A DNA stretch of 42,122 bases from Chloroflexota bacterium (GCA_023459215.1 JAEWVF010000001.1:1-42122), one strand, 5' to 3'; counted from the stretch's first letter, positions 32,075 through 40,629 are shown. Translations and numbers: made by a program. The notes: generated from the sequence alone by a model not told the origin.

Positions 32075-33346
32075 ATGCAGAACAGCATTCAATACCCAAC
32101 CATTCGAATCGGCAAACGCCAGATTGATTTCTTCCCTTACTGGATCGGCTTGCTGGTTGCCATGCTGCTTTTTGGTTTGGTGGGCGCATTCATCGTCTTG
32201 CGCGATGGCTTGCACGTCACCGGCCTGAGCAATGCCATTCCCTGGGGGCTGTGGATTTCGATTGACCTTTCCGCCATTGCCATGGGCGGCAGCGCCTTTA
32301 CTTTTGGCGTGATTGTCTACATTTTGCGCATCAAACGCTTCGAGGTGATTGGCAAACTGGCCGTGTTGCTCGGCTTCCTGGGATATTCCACTGCCGGCAT
32401 GGTCCTGCTCTTTGACCTCGGCCAGCCCCTGCGCTTCTGGCATCCGATTGTGTTCTGGCAGCCGCACTCCCTGCTGTGGGAAGTGACCATGTGCGTGGTG
32501 CTCTACCTTTCGGTTTTAATTGCCGAAGTTCTGCCGATTGTGTTGGAGCATGAAGTTTTCCACACCCATCCCTGGCTGACCCGCTTCCCCATCCTGGGCA
32601 AGTTGGTTGCCCTGGCTCACAAGGTTGCGCACTGGCTTCACAGCATGAGTTTTATCCTGGCCATTGCGGGTTTATCCCTCTCGCTGCTGCACCAGGCCTC
32701 CCTGGGCGCAACGTACTCCGTCCTGGCCGGGCGTGGCGTGTGGTTCAACCAGAGCGCGCCGGTACAGTTCGTCTTTTCGGCCATGAGTGGCGGCATCGCC
32801 CTGCTCTTCTTCCTCGGCGTGATTGTTTTCCGCGTGATGCGGCCGGGCCTGGTCAAGGATGATATTCTCTACGATGTGGCCCGTTTGGCTGGCGGCATCA
32901 CCCTGCTCCTGACCTATTTGCGGGTCTGGGACTGGGCGGTCACCAATTACTACAGCTTTGATCGCGAGATTGCCCTGCAAACGGCTGTGCTGGATTCGGT
33001 TGCGCCCTATTCGCTCTCTTTCTGGTTGGGGCAGGCGCTCCTGCCGGCAATTGCGGGATCACTGCTGCTGGCGGCCAAATCGGTGCGCAACTTCCGTTAC
33101 CTGATGGCGGCTGCGGTTGTGCCGATTTTCGCGGCCATCATCACCCGCTGGAACTACAACTTCGCCGGGTTGATTGCCTCCATTTCGTATGATCCCTTCA
33201 CCCCCAGTGTTGTCCTGAACTCTTACACCCCGACCTGGATCGAGTTTGCCGTGGGCGGCATGGTAATCAGTTACTGGCTGTTGATGTTCAGCCTGGCGGC
33301 GCGCTTCCTGCCGTTCCGCTCCAGCGAACACAAACACGAACACTAA
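32075..33346 (+). CDS. NrfD/PsrC-type integral membrane quinone subunit
   Basis: The 423-aa protein has about ten hydrophobic helices and NrfD-family marks: WGLWISIDLSAIAMGGSAF, LFDLGQPLRFWHPIVFWQPHSLLWEVTMC, and LLHQASLGATYSVLAGR. These proteins take electrons from, or give them to, the quinone pool and pair with the iron-sulfur subunit encoded just upstream. The C-terminus is His-rich (SSEHKHEH). The start is three bases after the ferredoxin stop, indicating coupling. A perfect terminator follows, which closes a three-gene operon. Confidence 0.9.
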   Translation: MQNSIQYPTIRIGKRQIDFFPYWIGLLVAMLLFGLVGAFIVLRDGLHVTGLSNAIPWGLWISIDLSAIAMGGSAFTFGVIVYILRIKRFEVIGKLAVLLGFLGYSTAGMVLLFDLGQPLRFWHPIVFWQPHSLLWEVTMCVVLYLSVLIAEVLPIVLEHEVFHTHPWLTRFPILGKLVALAHKVAHWLHSMSFILAIAGLSLSLLHQASLGATYSVLAGRGVWFNQSAPVQFVFSAMSGGIALLFFLGVIVFRVMRPGLVKDDILYDVARLAGGITLLLTYLRVWDWAVTNYYSFDREIALQTAVLDSVAPYSLSFWLGQALLPAIAGSLLLAAKSVRNFRYLMAAAVVPIFAAIITRWNYNFAGLIASISYDPFTPSVVLNSYTPTWIEFAVGGMVISYWLLMFSLAARFLPFRSSEHKHEH

Positions 33347-33363
33347 AAAATAGTTTTTCGATG

Positions 33364-33400
33364 AAAATACCCCGCCGGCGCAACCGGCGGGGTATTTTTT
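33364..33400 (+). terminator. Intrinsic terminator after the cytochrome/ferredoxin/NrfD operon
   Basis: AAAATACCCCGCCGG and CCGGCGGGGTATTTT form a perfect 15-bp stem around CGCAA, with TTTTTT at the 3' side. Confidence 0.93.
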
Positions 33401-33442
33401 GGTTAATCAATCGAGAGTATTAAGATATATATTATTCAAATA

Positions 33443-33458
33443 GATGACATTTATCACC
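33443..33458 (+). promoter_or_regulatory. CRP/FNR-like palindrome upstream of ccmE
   Basis: GATGA-CATTTA-TCACC is an imperfect palindrome with the half-site spacing of CRP/FNR-family operators (TGTGA-N6-TCACA). It lies 97 bases before ATG 33555. A weak -10 (TAGAAT, 33501-33506) lies between. A partial copy of the sequence is found upstream of the cytochrome operon. Confidence 0.35.
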
Positions 33459-33554
33459 AATTTTGTAAAGCTCTTTTCAGTTTCTCTTAATCTAAACATG
33501 TAGAATCTTAATGAGTTGTGATAGTTGGAACAAGTTTACCGAGGAGAATAACCT

Positions 33555-34043
33555 ATGTCCCAAAATCCACGCATCAAATTCATCTTAGGCGGCGTTATGA
33601 TTTTGCTGGCGGTCGTCTATCTCATCGTTTCTTCGACCCAGGCCAGCGCCCAGTATTTCATGACGGTCGAAGAACTGAAAGAAAAACAGGCGGATGTTCA
33701 GGGTCGTGAACTGCGCGTTTCCGGCGCAATCGTTGGCGAAACGATTGAGTATGATCCGCAAACCCTGACCTTGAAATTCACTGTGGCCCATGTCCCTGGC
33801 GATAATGCCCAGATCGAGCGCGAAGGCGGCCTGGGAGAAGTCCTGCACCAGGCAGTGATCGACCCGACCCGCGCCCGCATGGAAGTTATCTACGTTGGCG
33901 TTCGCCCAGACTTGATGCGCAACGAGGCCCAGGCCATTATGACCGGGCGCATGGGTGAAGACGGCATTTTCTATGCAGATGAACTCCTGTTGAAGTGCCC
34001 TACCAAGTACGAAGAGGCTGTTCCCGAGCAGTCCGAAGGCTAA
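33555..34043 (+). CDS. ccmE: CcmE heme chaperone, Cys-x3-Tyr variant
   Basis: The 162-aa protein has one N-terminal anchor (about residues 9-26) and the OB-fold of CcmE (ADVQGRELRVSGAIVG, HVPGDNAQIEREGG, VIYVGVRPDLMRNEAQAIMTG). CcmE carries heme on the outer membrane face before transfer to apocytochromes. In Escherichia coli heme is bound covalently by His in an H-x3-Y motif; here it is C148-P-T-K-Y152, the Cys variant known from archaea and some bacteria. GAGGAG lies eight bases before the ATG. It is first in the ccm operon. Confidence 0.92.
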   Translation: MSQNPRIKFILGGVMILLAVVYLIVSSTQASAQYFMTVEELKEKQADVQGRELRVSGAIVGETIEYDPQTLTLKFTVAHVPGDNAQIEREGGLGEVLHQAVIDPTRARMEVIYVGVRPDLMRNEAQAIMTGRMGEDGIFYADELLLKCPTKYEEAVPEQSEG

Positions 34044-34059
34044 AAGAAAAAATGTTCCA

Positions 34060-34089
34060 AACCCGAAAGGTTGAGTCCCCTTTCGGGTT
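34060..34089 (+). other. Hairpin between ccmE and ccmF
   Basis: AACCCGAAAGG and CCTTTCGGGTT form a perfect 11-bp stem around an eight-base loop. No T-run follows, so it probably acts in RNA processing or stability between the first two ccm genes rather than in termination. Confidence 0.6.
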
Positions 34090-34110
34090 CAATATTGTTA
34101 AGGAGTCATT

Positions 34111-36207
34111 ATGTTAGCAGATTTTGGGTACGGTGTTATTGTTATCACCTTCCTGGTCTCGATTTATGCCATCTTTGCCTCGATCTTTGGCCAGTTCAAG
34201 CAATCCCAAAAGTGGATTGAAAGCTCGCGCCTCGCAATGCAGTTGACCTTCCCGTTGACCACCCTGGCCTCACTGACCCTGATCTACTTGCTGGTCAGCA
34301 ACGATTACAACGTATCTTTTGTGTACGAGGTGACCAGCCGCACCATGCCGGTCTACCTGAAAGTGACCGCGTTGTGGGGCGGCCAGGCTGGCTCGTTGCT
34401 GTTCTGGTCGTGGCTGCTCTCGCTCTTTATGACCGCTGTCACCCTGCGCAAATGGGATCGCGACCGCGAATTCCTGCCCTGGGTCGTTCTTGTGGCCTCG
34501 GTCACCCTGGCTTTCTTTATCGGCTTGAATGTTTTTTACGAGAATCCCTTTACCCGTTTCTGGCAAACCTTTAGCGGTGTGACCCCGGCAACTTTCCGCC
34601 CGGCAGGGGCGATTCCCTTCACGCCAGCGGACGGCAACGGTCTCAACCCCCTGCTGCGCCACCCCGGCATGGTCATCCACCCGCCCATGTTGTACCTGGG
34701 ATTTGTCGCCTTCGTCATCCCCTATGCGTTTGCGATTGCATCCCTGGTAACGGGCCGCACCGATGACCGCTGGACGCGCATCACCCGCCGCTGGACTCTC
34801 TGGGCCTGGCTTTTCCTTTCCCTTGGCCTGGTTCTGGGCGGACGTTGGGCTTATGACGTGCTCGGCTGGGGCGGTTACTGGGGCTGGGACCCGGTTGAAA
34901 TTGCGGCGTTCATGCCCTGGCTTTCGGGTACGGCTTTCTTGCACTCGGTCATGATCCAGGAAAAACGCGGCATGTTGAAGCACTGGAACATGATCCTGGT
35001 CATCCTGACCTATTCGTTGGTTATCTTCGGCACCTTCCTGACCCGGTCAGGCGTGCTTTCTTCGGTTCATTCCTTTGCCCAGAGCGCGATTGGCCCGGCC
35101 TTTTTTATCTTTATCGGTCTGACGTTTGTCATATCGATCGCCCTGCTGATTTGGCGCTGGCCCGAACTCAAAGCCGAAGCTCAGATGACCTCGATGCTTT
35201 CGCGTGAGGCGCTTTTCCTGCTGAACAACCTGCTTTTCATCGGCATCCTGGTGGTTTGTTTCTGGGGTGTGATTTTCCCGTTGATTTCCGAACTGGCTAC
35301 CGGCGCCAAGGTGACGGTTGGTCCGCCCTTCTACGAGCGCGCTACCGGCCCGTTGTTTGCCGCGTTGGTTGTTTTGATGGGTATTGCCCCGCTTTCTGCC
35401 TGGGGCCATTCGACCGTCAAAACATTGGGAAAAGCCATCTTGAAACCGTTGATTGCCGCAGCCGTTGTCATGCTGGCTATTGTTGCCTACTTCCTGCTCA
35501 ACCCGGCCCTGATCAACGGTTATTTTCCTTACGCTTTGGTGGGCTTGTTTGTTACCATTACCACGGCGTTTATCACCCTGTATGAGTTCTGGCGCGCCTC
35601 CGCCGCTCGTTCGCGTGCTCAAAAAGAGAACATTTTCCTGGCGCTCTGGCGTCTGGCCGGGCGCAATCGCCGTCGCTATGGCGGTTATACCATCCACCTG
35701 GGCGTGGTGCTGATGGCCTTTGGCATCATCGGCATCGAAATGTTCCAGACTGAGACCCAGGGAACGATCGCCAAGGGTGGCACGTTGAACCTGGCCGGGT
35801 ACACGATGACATTCACCGATTTACAGGACTTTGATCTGAACAATGCCGACGGCACCCCCATGCAGAACGTCACGAGGGCTACGGTTGAAATTTCGAAGGA
35901 TGGTCAATATCTCGGAATGCTCCATCCGCGCCGCGATTATTACTACGATTCGCAGCAGCCGATGACCATTCCGGGCGTGCGCTCGACCTTGCAGGATGAT
36001 TTCTACATCCTGTTGGTGGACTGGCAGCCAATCAGTTCTGTCGGCGCTACTTTCAAGATTTACCATAACCCCCTCGTGAACTGGTTGTGGTTTGGTTCCG
36101 CCATTTTTATCCTCGGCACGTTCATCGCCGCCTGGCCCGACAAGGACCCGGAAGTTGCCCCGGCCCGCGCCCGCAAAACCAGCGCCGCCTACCAGCCGGG
36201 AGATTAA
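34111..36207 (+). CDS. ccmF: CcmF heme lyase subunit
   Basis: The 698-aa protein has about fifteen helices and the CcmF/CcsA tryptophan-rich heme motif WGWDPVE near residue 255. Other family blocks are ALWGGQAGSLLFWSW, HPGMVIHPPMLYLGFV, FGTFLTRSGVLSSVHSFAQ and, near the C-terminus, a periplasmic segment before the last helix (WLWFGSAIFILGTFIA). It takes heme from CcmE and attaches it to apocytochrome CxxCH sites on the outside of the membrane. The length is normal. AAGGAG lies before the ATG. Confidence 0.95.
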   Translation: MLADFGYGVIVITFLVSIYAIFASIFGQFKQSQKWIESSRLAMQLTFPLTTLASLTLIYLLVSNDYNVSFVYEVTSRTMPVYLKVTALWGGQAGSLLFWSWLLSLFMTAVTLRKWDRDREFLPWVVLVASVTLAFFIGLNVFYENPFTRFWQTFSGVTPATFRPAGAIPFTPADGNGLNPLLRHPGMVIHPPMLYLGFVAFVIPYAFAIASLVTGRTDDRWTRITRRWTLWAWLFLSLGLVLGGRWAYDVLGWGGYWGWDPVEIAAFMPWLSGTAFLHSVMIQEKRGMLKHWNMILVILTYSLVIFGTFLTRSGVLSSVHSFAQSAIGPAFFIFIGLTFVISIALLIWRWPELKAEAQMTSMLSREALFLLNNLLFIGILVVCFWGVIFPLISELATGAKVTVGPPFYERATGPLFAALVVLMGIAPLSAWGHSTVKTLGKAILKPLIAAAVVMLAIVAYFLLNPALINGYFPYALVGLFVTITTAFITLYEFWRASAARSRAQKENIFLALWRLAGRNRRRYGGYTIHLGVVLMAFGIIGIEMFQTETQGTIAKGGTLNLAGYTMTFTDLQDFDLNNADGTPMQNVTRATVEISKDGQYLGMLHPRRDYYYDSQQPMTIPGVRSTLQDDFYILLVDWQPISSVGATFKIYHNPLVNWLWFGSAIFILGTFIAAWPDKDPEVAPARARKTSAAYQPGD

Positions 36208-36247
36208 TCCCAGGATCAATGCGGATTTTTGCGCCCAAGGATAGTGC

Positions 36248-36739
36248 ATGAAGAAAACCTTCTCGATATTGTTTGTTACGGCCCTCTTTTTGCTGGCTTT
36301 CAACAGCCTGGTTTTGGCCCAATCGCCCAACCCAACCCCCAGCGATAATGAGGTCAACGCCATCGCCCGCGACCTTTACTGCCCGGTGTGCGAGAACACA
36401 CCCCTGGATGTCTGCCCGACCCAGGCTTGCGCCCAATGGCGCGAGCTGATTCGCTTGAAACTCTCCGAAGGCTGGACGGAAGAGCAGATTAAACAGTATT
36501 TTGTCGATCAGTATGGCGCGCGGGTCCTGTCTGCGCCTCCCGCCCAGGGTTTTTCTGTCCTGATTTACATCGTCCCGCCGATTTTGCTGGCGATAGGCAT
36601 TTTCATCGTTTATCGCGCCTTTCGTTCGATGTCCAAACCTGTTGCGGTTGCTGCAAAAGCTGACGACAACGAAGACAAACCTGCCCCTGGCGATGATTAC
36701 CTGCGCCGGATCGAAGAAGAACTCAAAAAGCGCGATTAA
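36248..36739 (+). CDS. ccmH: CcmH-type apocytochrome thiol-reductase subunit
   Basis: The 163-aa protein has a cleavable-type signal (about residues 1-24), then the CcmH domain with ARDLYCPVCENTPLD holding the redox pair C45/C48, followed by WRELIRLKLSEGWTEEQIKQYFVDQYG. A membrane helix lies at about 105-122 and a charged tail at the end. Two further Cys (C56 and C61) follow the CxxC and are not usual. CcmH keeps apocytochrome CxxCH thiols reduced for CcmF. AAGGATAG precedes the ATG. It lies 40 bases after ccmF. Confidence 0.9.
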   Translation: MKKTFSILFVTALFLLAFNSLVLAQSPNPTPSDNEVNAIARDLYCPVCENTPLDVCPTQACAQWRELIRLKLSEGWTEEQIKQYFVDQYGARVLSAPPAQGFSVLIYIVPPILLAIGIFIVYRAFRSMSKPVAVAAKADDNEDKPAPGDDYLRRIEEELKKRD

Positions 36740-36753
36740 TAAAGGATTTTGCA

Positions 36754-37329
36754 ATGTCAGAAAACGTACAGTCAATCCCGAAACGCGGTGTCCCGCTCTG
36801 GGCGCAGATTTTGGTTTGGGTTGGCCTGGTTGCCTTGTTGGTGATTGTAGCGCTGGGTTTGCGCCGCTCACAGCAGGGGACAGTCCAGCCGGGCGAAGTG
36901 ATTCCTGATTTCAGCCTGACCCTGTTCGAGGGCTATACTTATCAGGACAAAACCCAGGTTCAGTTTAGCGAACTGCGCGGTAAAGTGGTGGTTATCAATT
37001 TCTGGGCCTCGTGGTGCAAACCTTGCGAGCAGGAAGCCGCAGACTTGGAAGCCGCCTGGCGTCATTACCAACCGACCGGCGAGGTGGTCTTCCTCGGCAT
37101 CGATTATGTCGATACCGAGCCTGAAGCGCGCGGCTACCTGACCAAGTTCGACATTACCTATCCCAACGGCCCCGACCTGGCCACCAAGATTTCGCAATTC
37201 TTCCGCATCAAAGGTGTTCCTGAAACATATTTCATCGACCGCGATGGCGTTTTGCAGTATATCCAGGTCGGCCCATTCTCATCGGAAGACCAGATCCGCC
37301 AACAGGTGGACAAACTCTTGAGCCAATAA
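36754..37329 (+). CDS. ccmG: CcmG/DsbE-type thiol:disulfide oxidoreductase
   Basis: The 191-aa protein has a membrane anchor (about residues 15-36) and a thioredoxin fold of the TlpA/ResA/CcmG group. The active site is WASWCKPCEQE (C88/C91), and the cis-Pro loop is IKGVPETYFIDRDG. It would reduce the CcmH cysteines or the apocytochrome directly, drawing electrons from a CcdA/DsbD-type protein not seen in this window. AAAGGA precedes ATG 36754, 14 bases after the ccmH stop. Confidence 0.9.
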   Translation: MSENVQSIPKRGVPLWAQILVWVGLVALLVIVALGLRRSQQGTVQPGEVIPDFSLTLFEGYTYQDKTQVQFSELRGKVVVINFWASWCKPCEQEAADLEAAWRHYQPTGEVVFLGIDYVDTEPEARGYLTKFDITYPNGPDLATKISQFFRIKGVPETYFIDRDGVLQYIQVGPFSSEDQIRQQVDKLLSQ

Positions 37330-37416
37330 ACCCGCCCGTTGCCCCTTGCACACATTCCCAAACGGAATGACACCGGCCTGGGGCTTCTGCGGTACTCTGT
37401 AATTCAAAGGTGATTC

Positions 37417-37944
37417 ATGGAAATAGGCGCAATTCTGCTCATTTTGGCCCTGTTTTTGCTGGTGGCTTTTTTTGTTGCCCAACCTTTTCTTGAACGACGC
37501 GCCGTCAAATTGGTCTCGCAGGAAGAACACCAACGCTCGACCCTGATGGCCGAACGCGACCGCCTGATTGGCGCTTTGCAGGAATTGGATTTCGATCATA
37601 CCCTCGGCAAAATCCCTGCCGAAGATTACCCGCTTATGCGCGCTGAACTGCTCCAGCACGCGGCGGACGTGTTGCGCCAATTGGACGGGCTTGGCCCGCA
37701 GGCTGGCGATGCCCGGCCATCTGCCGCCGAAGAGCGGGTCGAGGCTGCCGTGGCGGCCCGCCGCGCCGATGCGGCGGTTGGCCAGAAGCCGGCCTCAGCT
37801 GCTATTGAAGATGACGACATCGAAGAGTTGATCGCCGCCCGCCGCGCTGCCCGCAAAGAGAAGACCGCCGGTTTTTGCTCGAAATGCGGCAAACCTTTGC
37901 TGAAATCGGATAAGTTCTGCCCGGCCTGCGGCAAGCCGATTTAG
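37417..37944 (+). CDS. CcmI-like membrane protein with C-terminal zinc ribbon
   Basis: The 175-aa protein has an N-terminal helix (about residues 4-24), a coiled-coil-like segment (EERDRLIGALQELDFDHTLGK-type, about 45-85) like the start of CcmI, an Ala/Arg-rich linker, and a C-terminal zinc ribbon FCSKCGKP...FCPACGKP with four Cys. The classic CcmI tetratricopeptide domain is missing. Its place between ccmG and the cytochrome gene suggests an accessory role in cytochrome assembly, which is inferred. AAAGGTGA precedes the ATG. Confidence 0.7.
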   Translation: MEIGAILLILALFLLVAFFVAQPFLERRAVKLVSQEEHQRSTLMAERDRLIGALQELDFDHTLGKIPAEDYPLMRAELLQHAADVLRQLDGLGPQAGDARPSAAEERVEAAVAARRADAAVGQKPASAAIEDDDIEELIAARRAARKEKTAGFCSKCGKPLLKSDKFCPACGKPI

Positions 37945-37978
37945 CCAGCCCGGTATTTAAGATAATCAAGGAATTTTT

Positions 37979-39934
37979 ATGAAATTTCGCGCGTTTTTGC
38001 TCGTAGCCCTGTTCAGTTTAAGCCTGAGCGCCTGCCTTTCGCTGGCCGAAGACATCACCCCGCCGCCGGATTACATCCCGCCGACGCCGGTGCCCACTTT
38101 GGGCGCTTTGTTCCCGCCCGCCAGCCCCAATGTCGAAAACGGAGCGGCAATCTATGCTGAAAAATGCGCGCCTTGTCATGGCGTTTCCGGTTTGGGCGAC
38201 GGGCCCCAGGCTTCGGCGTTGCCGGTCAACGTACCGGTTTTAGCCCAGCCCGAAATTGCCCGCCGGGCCGCGCCTGTCGCCTGGTTCACAATGGTTACCC
38301 AGGGCAATCTCAATAATTTTATGCCTGGTTTTGCCAGCTTGAATGATCAGGAACGCTGGGACGTGGTCGCTTATGCCCAAAGTCTGAGCACCAGCGCCGA
38401 AGAAGTTGCCGCCGGTAAGGCTGTTTACGAAGCCAATTGTGCCTTGTGCCACGGCCCCGCAGGGAATAGCGCGCCCAATGCCGATTTCACCAACCTGCAA
38501 TGGTTGGCCTCGCGCTCTTTTGACGATTGGGCAGCCAGCGTCCGCAATGGGATGGCCCCGGCCATGCCGGCTTTTGAAGGTCAGTTGGCGGATGCGGATA
38601 TTTACGCCTCCCTGGCCTATGTGCGCACTTTTGCTTATAACGCTCCGCTGAGCGTTGCCGCTGCGCAGTCGACGCCTACGCCGGCTTCCGTTACAGAGGC
38701 CGAATCCACCCCTGAAACGGCGACCCAGGCGGAGGGTGAAGCGACTCCGACCGCCACCACCGAAGCGGAACCGACCCCGGACGCAAGCGGCGGCCAAGTG
38801 AGCGGGACAATCACCAGCGGCGCTGGCGGTGTTCTCCCATCCGGTTTGAAGGTTGTTTTGCACGGTTTTGACCACGGCGGCGACGGCAGTTTCAGCGAAA
38901 GCCTGACCCTTGAAGCCGACGTTCGCGCAGACGGCAGTTATGTTTTCGAGAATGTCGAGATGCCTGATGGGCGCGCCTATTACGTTTCCCTCGATTATTC
39001 CGGGATCGAATATTCTTCCGAGGCTGTTTTTGTTGAGAATGGGCAGACCTCGTTTGACCTGCCAATTGAAGTTTATGAAACGACCAGCGACTCCAGCCTG
39101 CTGGAAATCGGCCAGGCGCACATTTTGCTCGATTTTTCGACCCCGGCCAAGATTACCGTGATCCACTTCCTGGTTATGGACAATCCTTCGGATAAGACCA
39201 TCATCGCGCCTGCCGAGGGCGAACCGGTGGTCACGTTTGGCCTGCCGCAGGGCTTCGAGAATTTGCAGTTCGAAGATGGCGAGATGGGCGGGCGCTTCCT
39301 GCCTGTTGAGCAGGGTTTTGGTGATACGATGAGTGTTGTGCCAGGGACCGGCCAATACCAACTGGTTTATGCCTACGAGTTGCCTTACACTGCCCCCTCT
39401 GGGTTCACCGCCATTTTTGGCGGCGGCCAGACAGAGATGTCGATCCCCTTGACCCTGCCGGCCCGCTCTGTCACCGTCCTGGTGCCGGAGGGTGTCACTG
39501 CCGCCGGGGAAGGTTTTACCGACTCTGGCCCGCAGAGCATGGGCAATGGCGCCAACTTCCAGATGTACCGCGCCGGTTCGTTGCCTGCCGGGAAAACTCT
39601 CGACTTTACTGTCTCGGGCAGCCCGAAATCGGCGGCAGCGGTGAGCGAATCGGCCAACTCGACCCAGAATATTGTGATTGGGGTTGGCGCGCTCGGCATC
39701 GTTCTGATTGCTGTCGGCGGTTATATGTTCTGGCGTGACCGCCGCCGGTCGGAAGATGAAGACCTCGTTGAAGATGTTGAAGAATCTGAAGAAGATGAGC
39801 CTGAAATGAGCGAAGATGAAATCCTGGATGCGATTGTTGCCTTGGATGACCAGTTCAAGGCTGCGAATATTACCGAAGCGGCGTATCGCGAACGCCGCGC
39901 TGAATTGAAAGCCCAACTCAAGCAGTTGAAATGA
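37979..39934 (+). CDS. Diheme c-type cytochrome lipoprotein with C-terminal anchor
   Basis: The 651-aa protein has a lipoprotein signal ending LSAC (Cys19) and two cytochrome c domains. The first has C63-A-P-C-H67 with likely axial M115; the second has C154-A-L-C-H158 with likely M196. A Thr/Glu/Pro linker and a carboxypeptidase-regulatory-like beta-domain follow (about 272-340, SGTITSGAGGVLPSG), then a further beta-rich part. A membrane helix lies near residues 563-584 with a very acidic cytoplasmic stretch, and a SHOCT-like end (ILDAIVALDDQF...YRERRAELKAQL) closes the protein. It is both a likely client and a neighbour of the ccm genes. AAGGAA precedes the ATG; its stop overlaps ccmA. Confidence 0.82.
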   Translation: MKFRAFLLVALFSLSLSACLSLAEDITPPPDYIPPTPVPTLGALFPPASPNVENGAAIYAEKCAPCHGVSGLGDGPQASALPVNVPVLAQPEIARRAAPVAWFTMVTQGNLNNFMPGFASLNDQERWDVVAYAQSLSTSAEEVAAGKAVYEANCALCHGPAGNSAPNADFTNLQWLASRSFDDWAASVRNGMAPAMPAFEGQLADADIYASLAYVRTFAYNAPLSVAAAQSTPTPASVTEAESTPETATQAEGEATPTATTEAEPTPDASGGQVSGTITSGAGGVLPSGLKVVLHGFDHGGDGSFSESLTLEADVRADGSYVFENVEMPDGRAYYVSLDYSGIEYSSEAVFVENGQTSFDLPIEVYETTSDSSLLEIGQAHILLDFSTPAKITVIHFLVMDNPSDKTIIAPAEGEPVVTFGLPQGFENLQFEDGEMGGRFLPVEQGFGDTMSVVPGTGQYQLVYAYELPYTAPSGFTAIFGGGQTEMSIPLTLPARSVTVLVPEGVTAAGEGFTDSGPQSMGNGANFQMYRAGSLPAGKTLDFTVSGSPKSAAAVSESANSTQNIVIGVGALGIVLIAVGGYMFWRDRRRSEDEDLVEDVEESEEDEPEMSEDEILDAIVALDDQFKAANITEAAYRERRAELKAQLKQLK

Positions 39935-40629
39935 TTGTTGTCAAGAAGCTTGTTAAACGCTTTGGCCTAAAAAAAGTCCTGCGCGGGCTGGATTTTCGCG
40001 TGGAGCAGGGCGAGTTTGTGGCGTTGCTTGGCCCGAATGGGGCCGGAAAAACCACTTTCCTGCGCATCCTGGCCTCGCTTTCCCGTCCCAGCCTGGGACA
40101 GGTCAATATTGCCGGGTATGAACTGCCTGCCCAATCCGCTTCGGTGCGGCGGCGCTTGGGCGTCGTCTCGCACATGCCTTTGCTTTACGGCGATCTGACG
40201 GCGGAAGAAAACCTCCAGTTCTATGGCCGTATGTACAATCTGGCTGAGTTGCCGAAGCGTGTTAACGATGTTTTGGAAATGGTCGGTCTGTCGGCCCGCC
40301 GTCGCGACCTTGTGCGCACTTTTTCGCGCGGGATGCAGCAGCGCTTGGCGATTGGCCGGGCGGTCATCCATGACCCGGAAGTGATGCTTTTCGACGAACC
40401 CTATACCGGCCTCGACCAGGACGCTTCCGAAATGCTGGACGGGGTTTTACGCCAGGTGGCGGCTGAAGGCCGCACGGTGGTGATGACTTCGCATGACCTG
40501 GCCCGCGCCGAGGAGCTTGCCAGCCGCTTTGACATCCTTTCCCGCGGGGTAATTGCCGCATCCACATCGCGGGAAAGCCTGGGTACAGGTAACCTGCTCG
40601 ATTTTTACAAACAGGCGCTGAGCGCATGA
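39931..40629 (+). CDS. ccmA: CcmA heme-export ABC ATPase
   Basis: The 232-aa ATPase has Walker A GPNGAGKTT (about residues 36-44), signature FSRGMQQRLAIGRA, Walker B VMLFDEPYTGLD and the switch His in MTSHDLAR. It pairs with CcmB and CcmC and uses ATP hydrolysis to release heme-loaded CcmE. Both ends overlap neighbouring genes by four bases (ATGA), so it is translated in a chain from the diheme cytochrome gene to ccmB. Confidence 0.92.
   Translation: MIVVKKLVKRFGLKKVLRGLDFRVEQGEFVALLGPNGAGKTTFLRILASLSRPSLGQVNIAGYELPAQSASVRRRLGVVSHMPLLYGDLTAEENLQFYGRMYNLAELPKRVNDVLEMVGLSARRRDLVRTFSRGMQQRLAIGRAVIHDPEVMLFDEPYTGLDQDASEMLDGVLRQVAAEGRTVVMTSHDLARAEELASRFDILSRGVIAASTSRESLGTGNLLDFYKQALSA

Noticed and set aside
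31148..32467. Long minus-strand open frame opposite the ferredoxin and NrfD genes
   Set aside because: The plus-strand genes have diagnostic cysteine and helix patterns. The opposite frame is a by-product of codon use.
38240..39916. Long minus-strand open frame (about 558 codons) opposite the diheme cytochrome
   Set aside because: It mirrors a real gene with two CxxCH sites and a lipoprotein signal, and shows no domain of its own.
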